A DNA stretch of 64,000 nucleotides from Simplicispira sp. 125 (GCF_003096555.1 NZ_QEKM01000001.1:3410001-3474000); one strand, 5' to 3'. Shown: positions 7,142 through 16,916, numbered from the stretch's first letter. Made by a program: numbers and translations. Notes: generated by a model from the letters alone, not told the origin.

Positions 7142-9706
7142 ATGTTGCGCCAGCTGCCTTGCCACGATTTTTCTATTTTTCGCGCTCTCTTTTCCAGTGC
7201 GCTGCTTCTGATGACTCCCCTGGCGCAGGCGCAGACCATTACCGTAGCCCCCTTTTCGCCAGCCTCGATCCCCGTGGACCATCCAGGCGCGCTGCTGCTC
7301 TTGGCTCTTGCCATCGCGGCATCTGTGCCCTGGATGCTGCGCAAGGGTATTTTGTCGCCCCACCGAGTGCGTGCTGTGGGCGCCAGCCTCGCTGCGTTGG
7401 CGTTAGGCACGATGGTGTTTTGGGGTGACAAAGTGCAAGCCCAGTTGCAGGAGCTTCATCAGGCATTCACCCAGGCCGGCGGTCAGACGCTGACCATACC
7501 TGTGCAAACGACAGGCACAACCCCCAGCGGTAGTCCTCAGGGTTTTTTACCGGTGGTGCATACCAACCAGACAGCTTCCAGCCTGCGCATCGCAAGCATC
7601 ACGGCGCCCGCATTGAGCACCTGCTTTCCGTTGGGTGTTCCTTCCCCGCTCCCGGTGACCCCAGCACGGCCAGGCACACAGTGTGCGGTGGGCACCACGT
7701 TGGGCGCTGGCACCGCCTGCTGGGTGGATGTGGCCCAGCTGTGCACTGATGCCGCAGCTGCAGCACAAGGCAGTCATCCCAGCCAACTCCAGGCGGACTC
7801 GGATTCCGTCACTGCCGGGGCCCAGACCTCTGGCAACGTGCTCACCAACGATTCGGACGCTGATGGCCCGCTGACCGTGGCGAGCTTCAAGTACCAGGGC
7901 ATGACGTATGCGGCTGGCGCCACGGTGCCCATAGCAGGGTACGGCACCCTATCCATCCAGAGTAACGGGGACTACACCTTCACAGCCGCATCGCCCTTTG
8001 TCGGTGCGATCCCGATGGTCTGGACGTACGTAGTGCAAACGGGAGCATCCAGCACGCTCAGCATCACCGTGAGCACCCCGCCGGTCAACAATGCTCCCGT
8101 AGCCAACAACGACACTACGACGACCGATAAAGGCATCGCTGTAACCGTTGCTGTCCTGGGCAATGACACAGACGTCGACGGTGATTCGCTCTTGGTGACT
8201 GGTGTGACCCAGGGCGCCAATGGCTCTGTGTTGATTGATGCCGTCTCCAAAAATCCCATCTACACACCCAACGCTGGCTTTGTGGGCAATGACACGTTCA
8301 CCTACACCATCAGCGATGGCAAAGGCGGCTCGGCCACTGCCACCGTCACGGTGACCGTGAACGCCGTCGGCAATCGGCCACCTGTTGCAAACAACGATTC
8401 TTTCATGACCGGCATGAATGTGGCACTCACCATTCCTATGCCTCTATCCGTACTGCTCCTTAACGACACCGACCCGGACGGGGATACGCTGATCGTCACT
8501 ACGGTGCACTCGGCCCTTCAGGGTACGCTAAGCGTCGCGGGAGGCAACTTAGTATTCACGCCTGCAACAGGCTTTGAGGGCAACGCCAGCTTTACCTACA
8601 CCATCTCAGATGGAAACGGGGGCACCAGTACCGCCACGGTCAATGTCACAGTGGGTTCCGCGCAGGCACCGTCTGTGGTGGTGCAGAAAGCCTTGGTCGT
8701 CAATGCGCAGGGCACAGGAGGGGTGAGCGCCAAGTTCCCGATTACCACTGCGCTGGTGGACACAGATGGCTCTGAAACACTGACCATCAGATTGAGCGGT
8801 GTTCCCTCGGGCATTGCCTTCAACGCGGGCACCAACCTGGGCGGCGGCGTATGGCAGTTCACCGAGGCAGATCTGCCCAACCTGATGATCTTGTTGCCGG
8901 GCAGCTATACAACCACCAACACCTTCATTACTGTGCTGGTCACCTCAACGGAGGCAAATGGAAGTGCTACCGCCAGCGTATCCAGCGTAGTCGCCATGAA
9001 GGCCGACTACACGACTGTGAACCTCTCCACTACGGAAAATGGCAACGCCACCGGGAATTCGGACAATGAGTACATCCAGGGCGGTAGCGGCAATAACACG
9101 ATCAACGCCTCCAGTGGCAACAACATCGTCCGAGGCGGCGCAGGCGATGACAATATCTCGGCGAGTATCGGTTCCGACATGCTCTATGGTGAAGACGGGG
9201 ATGACACTCTGATTGGAGGATTCGGCTCAGATGTGCTGGTGGGCGGCCCTGGCAACGACAACATGCAGGGTGGCGCCGGTGCGGGCGAAAATGTCGTGGA
9301 CGTGTTCGTCTGGAATTTTGGTGATCAAGGCGCACCAGCTACACCGGCCATCGACACCATCTTGAACTTTGCCACTGCAGCGGCAGGGAACCTCCTTGCG
9401 GGCGGCGATGTGTTGAACCTGCGTGATCTTCTGCAAGGTGAGCGTGTGGGGCCGTCCAACGGTGCTGGCAACCTGGCCAACTACCTGCACTTCGTGATCT
9501 CTGGAGGGGATACGCTCATCCACATCAGCCATACGGGCGGCTTTGCTAGCGACTCGCATGCGGTAGGTGCAGCGTACAGCACTGCGGCCGAAACCCAGCG
9601 CATCGTCCTGGTGGGTGTCAATCTGCAGTCGCTGTATTCGGGGGCAACGACTGACGCGCAGATCATCACGCAGCTGCTGAACAACAACAAGCTGATCGTG
9701 GACTAG
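7142..9706 (+). CDS. RTX-type surface/secreted protein with Ig-like repeats
   Basis: 854 residues from the ATG at 7142, chosen because a signal peptide follows directly (LFSSALLLMTPLAQAQ). Next is an unusual early hydrophobic segment, ASIPVDHPGALLLLALAIAA then RKG, resembling an exosortase-H IPTL-type sorting signal placed near the N-terminus. Then come a cysteine-containing region, an Ig-like/VCBS domain and two cadherin-like repeats (NDTDVDGDSLLVTG; NDTDPDGDTLIVTT). Glycine/aspartate RTX calcium-binding nonapeptides lie around residues 645-710 (GGAGDDNI, GEDGDDTLIGG), and the end looks like a type I secretion C-terminal domain. No type I secretion genes are nearby. The likely role is adhesion or biofilm. 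Confidence 0.75.
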   Translation: MLRQLPCHDFSIFRALFSSALLLMTPLAQAQTITVAPFSPASIPVDHPGALLLLALAIAASVPWMLRKGILSPHRVRAVGASLAALALGTMVFWGDKVQAQLQELHQAFTQAGGQTLTIPVQTTGTTPSGSPQGFLPVVHTNQTASSLRIASITAPALSTCFPLGVPSPLPVTPARPGTQCAVGTTLGAGTACWVDVAQLCTDAAAAAQGSHPSQLQADSDSVTAGAQTSGNVLTNDSDADGPLTVASFKYQGMTYAAGATVPIAGYGTLSIQSNGDYTFTAASPFVGAIPMVWTYVVQTGASSTLSITVSTPPVNNAPVANNDTTTTDKGIAVTVAVLGNDTDVDGDSLLVTGVTQGANGSVLIDAVSKNPIYTPNAGFVGNDTFTYTISDGKGGSATATVTVTVNAVGNRPPVANNDSFMTGMNVALTIPMPLSVLLLNDTDPDGDTLIVTTVHSALQGTLSVAGGNLVFTPATGFEGNASFTYTISDGNGGTSTATVNVTVGSAQAPSVVVQKALVVNAQGTGGVSAKFPITTALVDTDGSETLTIRLSGVPSGIAFNAGTNLGGGVWQFTEADLPNLMILLPGSYTTTNTFITVLVTSTEANGSATASVSSVVAMKADYTTVNLSTTENGNATGNSDNEYIQGGSGNNTINASSGNNIVRGGAGDDNISASIGSDMLYGEDGDDTLIGGFGSDVLVGGPGNDNMQGGAGAGENVVDVFVWNFGDQGAPATPAIDTILNFATAAAGNLLAGGDVLNLRDLLQGERVGPSNGAGNLANYLHFVISGGDTLIHISHTGGFASDSHAVGAAYSTAAETQRIVLVGVNLQSLYSGATTDAQIITQLLNNNKLIVD

Positions 9707-10535
9707 CGTTTGGCAGCGGAGAACACGTCCCGTAGAAAGCAATTTCATCGGCTGCAGCGGGAGCTGGTCTGTGTACTGGCTGGTTCACCAAAGATCACCC
9801 AGGAGTTTGATCTGTTGCGGTCGCCCAGTTTCTGTTGAGTAAAGATCCGGCAAAGACCTGGCCTCACGAATCGACAGGACTCAACGACCGCTTTACAAAT
9901 TAAAGCGGGTGTTTGCAGTGGGTGAATGAACGGCAGCAACCGCTGCAGAGCCGACATCGAGCGATGCCAGTCTCTGGACCACTATTGCAGTGTTTTGTGT
10001 AACGCGGACGTTCGTTTAAAGAGCCCGCATTTTTTGGAACTCTGGCCAGAGGTGTCGGGTTCTCGAATTGATGCGACGCTACCGAATTAAGTGAGACGCC
10101 AATCCGCTTCTCACGTCCACTCGGCAGCCTTGGCTCGAACGGTGAATCCATCGGAACTCCAAGTCCCGTAGGTGCCAAAAGCGCTGAGTGACCGAGTGTG
10201 TTTGCGGATCTGGAGGCGTTTTGCGCGCGCAGGCGCCGCATGATGCTGGAGCGCCTGCGTGCCAACGTCCGTCATGAGCGACCGGCCGCTCGATGGCGAA
10301 ATGGTGCTGATCGAAGACGACGAGTTAGACCTCGAAGGCGCCGAATCAGCGTGAGGCTCGCGGGCTGACCTGGCGACGGGTCGGCATGTCCTGGCGTCCA
10401 AGAAGTGACACGGCTGTACGCCGGCGATAACCATCGTCGCGCCGGGACGCGCGTCACTCACGCCAAATAGGACGGTGAATTGTGCGATTTGCGCATATTC
10501 GATGATCGCATGCAAGCTCATGGGCCCCGACGCCG
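9707..10535. other. non-coding or decayed region carrying repeat copy A
   Basis: The region holds a perfect 8-bp stem-loop (CCGCTTTA 9888-9895 / TAAAGCGG 9901-9908) that may terminate the RTX gene, then the first 112-bp repeat. Around 10,274-10,354 a 26-codon frame ends in an acidic tail (EDDELDLEGAESA) and looks like a decayed gene end. No complete gene is supported. Confidence 0.4.
9941..10052. repeat. 112-bp direct repeat, copy A
   Basis: Nearly identical (one visible difference, A versus G) to 13,295-13,406 in the same orientation. It starts CGCTGCAGAGCCGACATCG and ends with the perfect palindrome CTCTGGCCAGAG plus G. The similarity stops abruptly on both sides. It is not a recognised IS end or attC site. 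Confidence 0.8.
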
Positions 10536-10781
10536 ATGCAGAAGTCCCCCTACACCCTCGAGTACCAGCAGATGATCAAGCTGCTGCGCGACAAGCGCGT
10601 CGAGGCACGGGTGAGCCAAGCGGAGCTGGCGACCCGTTTGGAATAGACCCAGGCCGAGGTGAGCAAGTGCGAGACCGGGGTGCGGCACCTGGACGTGGTC
10701 GAGCTTAAGCTCTGGCTGGAAGCGCTGGGCAAGGACGTGACGGAGTTCGTGCGAGAGCTCTATGAGGGCACGTGCGCCTGA
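10536..10781 (+). pseudogene. XRE-family regulator interrupted by an amber codon
   Basis: The frame reads as an 81-residue helix-turn-helix protein (LLRDKRVEARVSQAELATRL, stop, TQAEVSKCETGV, then LDVVELKLWLEALG). A TAG at 10,644-10,646 sits where XRE proteins normally carry GQ or similar before TQAEVS. Reading resumes in frame to the TGA at 10,779. Both halves of the HTH are otherwise conserved, so a single point change appears to have broken the gene. Genuine amber readthrough is possible but unsupported. Confidence 0.65.
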
Positions 10782-10807
10782 GTTCCAGGTGTCGTGCCGC
10801 CTCTGGA

Positions 10808-11617
10808 TTACCTGGCCGCGGGGGCACCCTTGAAGGCCGTCTGACCCCGCACGTGCTTGCGCACCATCGACCGCCCGACCCGCATGAACTCGCGAACATC
10901 GAAACACGAGATGGAGGGCATGGACATGGTGGATGCATCACGCAGGAAGCCGCGGATCTTGGCCACTTGGCGTGTGACCCTCAAGGTCAGGTAGTCAACC
11001 ACATAGCCCGCGAAGAAGAGCCTGTAGCCTTGGATCCCCCCCTCGGAAAACCGCGCGGGGGTGAAGACGAACCGCTCCAGATCGCCGAGTTGGCCGGTGG
11101 GGTCCACCAGCTTGCGGATACGCACACCGATCACGCCATCCGGTGGCGCGTTCCCAGCCAGCAGATCCGCCCGGATTGTCTCCAGCACGGGCCCGGGCAA
11201 CGTCACCTCGGAGAACTCAGGGCGCGAGCAGACGGATGCTCGCCAGATTATGGAGACCAGGAAGCACTTGAGCGACGCGTGGTCGTGGTCCTTGACCGCC
11301 ACCTCGTCCACACCGGCCTTGAACTGCTTGGCCGTGACCCGGAGCTTGCGGATCCACGGCGTCTCCCATTTACAAAGGCGCTCCTCGCATTCGGCGCACA
11401 GGAGCGGCTCGGAGAGGCTGTCCTGGCTGGACATGGCCACGGAGTCGGGCGACGTGTCCATAGAAATGAGCTTTCCGTTGGAGCCCTTCTTCATCGCCCG
11501 AAAATAGGCATTCGGGACGATATGGGATTCCCGCAAGGCGCGGTGCTCCTGGCAGAGAGCACAGCGTGTCGTCGGATGTGGCTCGTGCGATGGTTGCTGA
11601 TCGGCGTGTGTGGTCAT
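10808..11617 (-). CDS. HNH-like zinc-finger protein of unknown role
   Basis: 269 residues from the ATG at 11,617; the frame continues upstream but lacks family-like sequence. The N-terminal part has CALCQEHRALRESHIVPNAYFR and, further on, LLCAECEERLCKWE. These are two CxxC knuckles and an SHIVP motif typical of a group of HNH-fold proteins often found in mobile elements. The remainder has no motif I recognise, and the usual HNH metal histidines are not obvious. It faces the broken XRE gene. A nuclease activity is possible but not shown. Confidence 0.5.
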   Translation of the reverse strand: MTTHADQQPSHEPHPTTRCALCQEHRALRESHIVPNAYFRAMKKGSNGKLISMDTSPDSVAMSSQDSLSEPLLCAECEERLCKWETPWIRKLRVTAKQFKAGVDEVAVKDHDHASLKCFLVSIIWRASVCSRPEFSEVTLPGPVLETIRADLLAGNAPPDGVIGVRIRKLVDPTGQLGDLERFVFTPARFSEGGIQGYRLFFAGYVVDYLTLRVTRQVAKIRGFLRDASTMSMPSISCFDVREFMRVGRSMVRKHVRGQTAFKGAPAAR

Positions 11618-11833
11618 GCGGCGGCTTGAGGTTGAAAAAGCGCGTAGACCGCGTTCTGGATCGGTGCGCGCACGCCTGAGAGTATCTTGTGTATTCTGGC
11701 CAACAAAGCCAGCCATTCCAAGAAGCTACCGACTCCGGTGCCGGACTTGCCAGTTATTCCAATTCAGAAGATCTACCCATTCCGATTTCCAATGGATGTC
11801 ATTGAAGTCCTCAACGAAATATGGAGGTTTGAT

Positions 11834-12697
11834 ATGAGTACACCAGCCCCGCCGACGGATTTCCAGTCTTGGCTTGATTACGCAGTCGCAACCATGGACG
11901 CGCGAGGAGCATACCTAGACCGCATCTTTAGTGAGGAGGGCACTCCATCTCAGCACGATATCCGGTCTGCAGCCCAAGAGGAGCTTGATCATCTTAGGAA
12001 AAAAGCAGTCATGCCTTGGGTCGGTATGCTGGAGTACTGGCAGATTGCACTTTCACAGAGGCTTGGCCGCTCTGCCGCAGACATTGTTGAAGACAACCTT
12101 TTGGCGGCGGATTTCTCAGATGGCAGTGTTCACGTCCAATTTAAGGATGGCTCTGATCTGACGTTTCGGCGGGCGTTTTACGTAGGCGAAACACCCGCTG
12201 ATGGGGCCATTCATCGAGTAGCAGTGTTTACAGAGCAATGCGGGTATCACGAGTTCTGGATAGGCCCAGGGGATCAAATTTCGGCAACTTCAATGTCTGG
12301 GGCTCGGTATAAACCCTCTGACGAAGATTTGGCATGGGACTCAATGGCCCCAGTAGGTCGTGAATTTGGAAGTCCCGATTTCGACAAACTGATGGACGAA
12401 GATGCGAAGAAATTTAAGTCAGATTTAGCCCAATGGATCCAAAAAAGCAGTGACGCGAATGTGGCTTTGCAGCTGGAGGAGGATGAGATATCAGACGCGC
12501 GCAATGTCCAACTCGCATTACATGAACTCGGACAAGACGTCACTATTGATGTCGCCGCTTCAGTTTGGAAGCAATATTCGCAATCATTGATGGCAAGCTG
12601 GATGTCAGGCGCAGAGACGGTTCAGTCCGCCGCCAGAACGCTGTATCTAAATTGCCCAAGAGATCAGTCGCACCATGGGCCTTTGACCGGTGGCTAA
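11834..12697 (+). CDS. hypothetical protein, possibly two fused modules
   Basis: 287 residues from the ATG at 11,834, which has the ribosome site GGAGG 8 bases upstream; an open frame to 11,687 is unlikely to be coding. The first half contains DGSVHVQFKDGSDLTFRRAF and VFTEQCGYHEFWIGPGD; the second half has GREFGSPDFDKLMDEDAKKF followed by helices. The two halves look like two small unrelated families joined together. I do not recognise a function. AT content is higher than that of its neighbours, suggesting recent acquisition. Confidence 0.45.
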   Translation: MSTPAPPTDFQSWLDYAVATMDARGAYLDRIFSEEGTPSQHDIRSAAQEELDHLRKKAVMPWVGMLEYWQIALSQRLGRSAADIVEDNLLAADFSDGSVHVQFKDGSDLTFRRAFYVGETPADGAIHRVAVFTEQCGYHEFWIGPGDQISATSMSGARYKPSDEDLAWDSMAPVGREFGSPDFDKLMDEDAKKFKSDLAQWIQKSSDANVALQLEEDEISDARNVQLALHELGQDVTIDVAASVWKQYSQSLMASWMSGAETVQSAARTLYLNCPRDQSHHGPLTGG

Positions 12698-12877
12698 GCA
12701 CCCCGCCAGCGCCCGTATTGAATGCAACGACCGCGGTTTAGTCAAGCGACCTATTGTTCTAGACCTCTGGCGGCATACGTGAGGAAATTTGGTACTCAAC
12801 ATGGCACACCACCAGGAACAAGACGTCCGAAGTCTCGCGCTGCACACTGCTGCGGTTGAGTTGATGCGGGCTGATGA

Positions 12878-13291
<414 letters not shown>

Positions 13292-13294
13292 TAA

Positions 13295-13406
13295 CGCTGC
13301 AGAGCCGACATCGAGCGATGCCAGTCTCTGGACCGCTATTGCAGTGTTTTGTGTAACGCGGACGTTCGTTTAAAGAGCCCGCATTTTTTGGAACTCTGGC
13401 CAGAGG
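13295..13406. repeat. 112-bp direct repeat, copy B
   Basis: Second copy of the 9,941-10,052 repeat, placed exactly at the truncation point of the IS3 OrfB remnant and running into the truncated end of a minus-strand gene. The two copies bracket a 3.2-kb block (XRE pseudogene, HNH-like gene, hypothetical, IS remnant). Confidence 0.8.
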
Positions 13407-13645
13407 CGACCAGGTTCACCAACTCCGTGTCCAACCCAAGGAAACAGACAACTTCTGCGGACAACAGCCCCCTTGGGCAGGTCTTCATCGGCCGCCGCCT
13501 GCACCGCCACTATCTGCACAGGCGAGAGAGGGCCGTCGTCGGCTTCGTAGCCCTGGTGCACTTCCGCTGCCGCCCCATCTCGCAAATGGTCATGCCCCCC
13601 AGGCTCTGGAGCACTGAAACTCACCTCGGAAGATTGGGTGGCCAT
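13370..13645 (-). pseudogene. hypothetical protein, 3' end replaced by repeat B
   Basis: 91 residues starting at the ATG at 13,645, which overlaps the stop of the upstream gene (TAATG), so it belongs to the same operon. The N-terminal 80 residues are encoded by unique DNA; the last dozen codons read into the 112-bp repeat, so the native C-terminus has probably been lost. No family recognised. Confidence 0.4.
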
Positions 13646-14016
13646 TAGATGCCCCAAACGCTCTCACCCACTGACCACTGCAGTTCGTCCACCACCCTGC
13701 GCATGATCCACACACACTGCGCGTCGGTGCACCATCGCTTGGCCAGGAGGCCTTTCAACGCAGCCTTCACCGTCGCCTCCTGATTCCCCTCAAAGGTCGC
13801 GAGTTTTCTCTGGCAGTACCGGACCATCTGCGAGACCAGATCGTCACACATCTGGAAAGCAGCGATGACCTCTGACGGCGAAGTGCCTGGGGAATAGAAC
13901 TCCCCGCCTTCCTCAACCAGGCTCATCTTGGGCTGGGCGCCCGCAACGGCAGACAGAGCTGCAGTCACCGGAAAGTCCTCTGGTACCCCTGGATAGTTGG
14001 CGCGGTCAATCGACAT
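13645..14016 (-). CDS. hypothetical protein
   Basis: 123 residues, mostly helical in the second half (QMCDDLVSQMVRYCQRKLATF), with two cysteines in the C-terminal third. It is the middle gene of a small minus-strand operon (14,707 down to 13,370) of unrecognised proteins, which may derive from a plasmid or another mobile element. No signal peptide or membrane segment. Confidence 0.5.
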   Translation of the reverse strand: MSIDRANYPGVPEDFPVTAALSAVAGAQPKMSLVEEGGEFYSPGTSPSEVIAAFQMCDDLVSQMVRYCQRKLATFEGNQEATVKAALKGLLAKRWCTDAQCVWIMRRVVDELQWSVGESVWGI

Positions 14017-14079
14017 ATCGACTCCTTGCTGTCTGTTGCACCATACAACTGGTACTTGGTACTGTGCAATCCCAATTCT

Positions 14080-14301
14080 TCAAAACGGCGCAGGCGACTC
14101 CACCAACTCCACGGGTCCAGACCCCTCGTATAGCACCGACCCCGAATGCTTCACAGTCACCCGCCAGATCTCGCCTTCCTGGGTGATCGTGTACGCCTCA
14201 GGCTCCAGCGGCAACACGGTCTCTGTCTGGAACATCCCCTCAATCTTCCAGGGCGGCGTGCAGAGCAACGTCGGGTAGTTCCAAGGTGAATTGATCGTCA
14301 T
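14080..14301 (-). CDS. small hypothetical protein
   Basis: 73 residues (MTINSPWNYPTLLCTPPW at the start). The composition is beta-rich, with GEIWRVTVKHSGSVLYEG near the end. It lies 63 bp upstream of the next operon gene. No family or function recognised; kept because its frame, start and spacing are consistent with the neighbours. Confidence 0.4.
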   Translation of the reverse strand: MTINSPWNYPTLLCTPPWKIEGMFQTETVLPLEPEAYTITQEGEIWRVTVKHSGSVLYEGSGPVELVESPAPF

Positions 14302-14398
14302 GGTGTCGCCTCAACCCGCACTGCTTCTGACTGCATGCGGAGTGCTGGCCCGCCGGCGCGCCTGCGACATCTCCGCCAACGGCAGCGGATCTCGACCT

Positions 14399-14707
14399 TC
14401 ATCCCAGCCGTACTTCGAAGTACGCCCCATCCCCTTCCCCCAGATCCCGGAACCCCGCCTGCTTGGCTGCAGTGCTCGCCTTGCCCCAGGCTTTGAGCAA
14501 GGTGAGATCTCCGGGAGACACCACCTCAGGGGGCGACTCCTCCAAGTTGTTCAGAGTGTCCAGGGCCGCAGCCACTTGTTCTGGTCCGCCCAGTTGCTTT
14601 TCCAATACTTTCGCGTAGCGGGTTTCGGCCGCAATGCGCTCCTTGGCGGGCAGTTCTTCAGGGTAGTCCCGCAGGGTGACGGTGTAGGTGGTTTCGATGG
14701 TTTCCAT
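14399..14707 (-). CDS. hypothetical protein
   Basis: 102 residues from the ATG at 14,707, chosen over the longer frame because GGAG lies just upstream and the sequence becomes well behaved there (METIETTYTVTLRDYPEEL). Residues 25-75 are a charged helical region; the tail is FRDLGEGDGAYFEVRLG. No known domain. It is the first gene of the small minus-strand operon; AT-rich sequence at 14,735-14,760 may be its promoter. Confidence 0.45.
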   Translation of the reverse strand: METIETTYTVTLRDYPEELPAKERIAAETRYAKVLEKQLGGPEQVAAALDTLNNLEESPPEVVSPGDLTLLKAWGKASTAAKQAGFRDLGEGDGAYFEVRLG

Positions 14708-15007
14708 GGCAGTTCTCCAATGTGTTGATGTACTGTACAAATATACAGCTTTCTTTGGAAGAGTACATGTCAGCAAGAACCCTCGGGGACTGGTTGTGAA
14801 GCTGTGATTTGCGGGTGCTGCTGCCATGGGAGGTGTTCTTCCAGCACTGTTAGCCAAGCAAACTGGCTCCCCCCTTGGAGCCCTTTTGGGTGACGGTTTT
14901 CAGGGGTGCAAGCAACTGTAAATCCCTGCGAATTGCGTCCATTCAAGCCTGAGATCGGGCGGCCAGGATGCTCCAATCGGACTCCAGTTTTTGCTCATTC
15001 CATTCCC

Positions 15008-15808
15008 GTGAACCGATTGTTTTCTTGGCCACGCCGTGTTCGCCTGGCCACCGCGCTGGTCCTGTCTCTGGCCAGTGTCAGTCCGAATCTCTCCTGGGCT
15101 CGCTCGCCGCAGTTCGACAGTGGGGCCCTGTTCACACCGCAGCCCACCAGCTTTGCGCAGTGCCCTCAGTTTTTTGCGAATGGGGTTCCCCCTGCAATCA
15201 CACCCCGACCTCAGTTGCGGGAGCTTTGTTATGAAGCCTTTGCCGTGCTTCACAGTGGTACCACCCGGACGCCCGTGTTTGTGGCGCAGCGCTTGAACCG
15301 CCAGAGTGTGGAAGATGCCGATGAGAAGCGGGCCAAGCGGTTCTTTGCCGATGCGCGACTTCCCAGTGGTGAGCGAGCGGAACTGGAGGACTACAAGAAC
15401 TCTGGGTACAGCCGCGGGCACATGGCACCTGCGGGGGACATGCCTACCCCAACGGCGATGGCACAAAGCTTCAGCCTGGCCAATATGGTTCCCCAGAACC
15501 CCCAACAGAACGGGGGCGCCTGGAACAAGATTGAGCAAGATACGCGGCGCTATGCGCGAAGGGCCAAAGGGGATGTGTTTGTAATCACCGGGCCGGTGTT
15601 CACAGACAGTGGGCCTCGCATTGGCGCCAATGGGGTGAAGGTGCCCACCTATTTGTACAAGCTGGTCTATGACGTCACCACCCAAAGGGCCTGGGCGCAT
15701 TGGCAAGAGAACCGGGAAGGTGAGACAGTGAGTCGGCCGATCAGCTATCAGGAGTTGGTCAAGAGGACGGGGGTGGAGTTTTTGCCAAAAAGTGCGCTGC
15801 AGCATTGA
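15008..15808 (+). CDS. secreted DNA/RNA non-specific endonuclease (NUC1 family)
   Basis: 266 residues from a GTG at 15,008; this start gives a clean signal peptide (ATALVLSLASVSPNLSWA). The active-site region SRGHMAPAGDM matches the DRGHMAP signature of ββα-metal nucleases, with the histidine as general base, and the downstream NMVPQNPQQN supplies the metal-binding asparagine region. The product should be a periplasmic or secreted Mg-dependent nuclease degrading DNA and RNA. The annotated frame could start further upstream, but that would bury the signal peptide. Confidence 0.85.
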   Translation: MNRLFSWPRRVRLATALVLSLASVSPNLSWARSPQFDSGALFTPQPTSFAQCPQFFANGVPPAITPRPQLRELCYEAFAVLHSGTTRTPVFVAQRLNRQSVEDADEKRAKRFFADARLPSGERAELEDYKNSGYSRGHMAPAGDMPTPTAMAQSFSLANMVPQNPQQNGGAWNKIEQDTRRYARRAKGDVFVITGPVFTDSGPRIGANGVKVPTYLYKLVYDVTTQRAWAHWQENREGETVSRPISYQELVKRTGVEFLPKSALQH

Positions 15809-15880
15809 GTCTTCGCAAGCCAGGTGTCAGCGGGGGCGTTATAAATCGGCCCTTTCAACTTCTATGCATTGTGAGCATCC

Positions 15881-16192
15881 ATGAACCGTGCCGACCTCGT
15901 TGCCATCCTCGCCGCCAAGAATGATCTGTCCAAGGTCTCAGCCAATGCCGTACTGGACACTCTGATCGACACCATCCAGACCGCCGTGAAGAAGGGCGAT
16001 GCCGTTCAACTGGTGGGCTTTGGCACCTTCAAGTCCGCCAAGCGTGCGGCACGCACGGGCAAGAACCCTTCGACTGGCGCAGCACTGAAGATACCTGCGA
16101 GCACGGTGCCGAAGTTTGTGGCGGGCGCCAAGTTCAAGGCGGTGGTGGATCCCAAGGCTGCAAAGCGCAAGGCGGATAAGGCAGGCAAGTAA
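15881..16192 (+). CDS. HU/IHF-family DNA-binding protein
   Basis: 103 residues with the HU pattern: MNRADLVAILAAKNDLSK, then VGFGTFKSAKRAARTGKNPSTG (the DNA-binding arm), then FVAGAKFKAVV. A lysine/alanine-rich tail (PKAAKRKADKAGK) extends beyond the usual 90 residues, as in several betaproteobacterial HU homologues. The stop is followed by four GTAA units. Probably a mobile-element nucleoid protein. Confidence 0.88.
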   Translation: MNRADLVAILAAKNDLSKVSANAVLDTLIDTIQTAVKKGDAVQLVGFGTFKSAKRAARTGKNPSTGAALKIPASTVPKFVAGAKFKAVVDPKAAKRKADKAGK

Positions 16193-16340
16193 GTAAGTAA
16201 GTAAGCCGCAGCGTATTTGACCGCATGACTGCATTCAAAACCGCCACGGGCCCAGTGCCGCTGGCGGTTTTGTTTTGGCCGTTTGGTTCGATGGACTCCG
16301 CCCACCCAGTTCGGCAGATGGTCCCTCGGTCCGTCGGTCC

Positions 16341-16408
16341 GTCGGTGTGTCGGTGTGTCGGTGTGTCGGTGTGTCGGTGTGTCGGTGTGTCGGTGTGTCG
16401 GTGTGTCG
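16341..16408. repeat. octanucleotide tandem repeat (GTCGGTGT), about 8.5 copies
   Basis: Perfect GTCGGTGT units run from 16,341 to about 16,408, preceded by degenerate CGGTCCGT units from 16,327. The array ends 24 bp before the ATG of the XRE gene. Eight is not a multiple of three, so copy-number change would alter both spacing and upstream reading frame. Confidence 0.9.
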
Positions 16409-16431
16409 ACACAAACGCTACCATCGAGCCA

Positions 16432-16884
16432 ATGAACACTTTTTCCAATGCCTTTCGCGCTGAAGTTGCCCGCATGGCGCGCAAGGAAATCAAGCCCGAG
16501 TTGCAGGGCATGCGCAAGGCCATCACCAGCCATCGGTCCGAGATCGCCGCATTGAAACGCGAGGTGAAGGCGCTGACCTCTCAGCTCAAGTCCTCTCGAC
16601 GCCAGATCAAAGTAGCGGATGAGCCCAAAGCCAAAGCTGCGATCGAAGAAACCGGATCCAAGAAGCCAAGACAGATCCAGTTCAACGCACAGACCCTTGT
16701 TGAAAAACGAGCAGCGCTGGGCATCACACAGAAAGAGATGGCTCTGCTGCTGGGCGCGTCATCGCTATCCGTCTACAAGTGGGAATCAGGTCGGGTGCAC
16801 CCACGGGCTGCGCAGCTAGAGCGCATTGCCCAGGTGCTCAAGCTCGGCAAGCGCAAGGCTCTGGCATTGCTCAGTCCGCAGTGA
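16432..16884 (+). CDS. XRE-family transcriptional regulator with coiled-coil N-terminus
   Basis: 150 residues from the ATG at 16,432; an open frame continues upstream through the octamer array but is low complexity. The N-terminal half is a basic coiled coil (about 15-65). The C-terminal half is a helix-turn-helix (LVEKRAALGITQKEMALLLG, then SVYKWESGRVHPRAAQ). This layout is found in small proteobacterial Cro/CI-like regulators. The tandem repeat directly upstream could tune its expression. Confidence 0.75.
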   Translation: MNTFSNAFRAEVARMARKEIKPELQGMRKAITSHRSEIAALKREVKALTSQLKSSRRQIKVADEPKAKAAIEETGSKKPRQIQFNAQTLVEKRAALGITQKEMALLLGASSLSVYKWESGRVHPRAAQLERIAQVLKLGKRKALALLSPQ

Positions 16885-16916
16885 GTGGGTGAGGGCAAGT
16901 TGCCCCAACCAAGCCC

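Noticed and set aside
9941..10052. Integron attC site
   Set aside because: The 112-bp repeat lacks paired GTTRRRY/RYYYAAC boxes and no integrase is present.
16321..16408. CRISPR array
   Set aside because: Head-to-tail octamers without spacers; simple tandem repeat.
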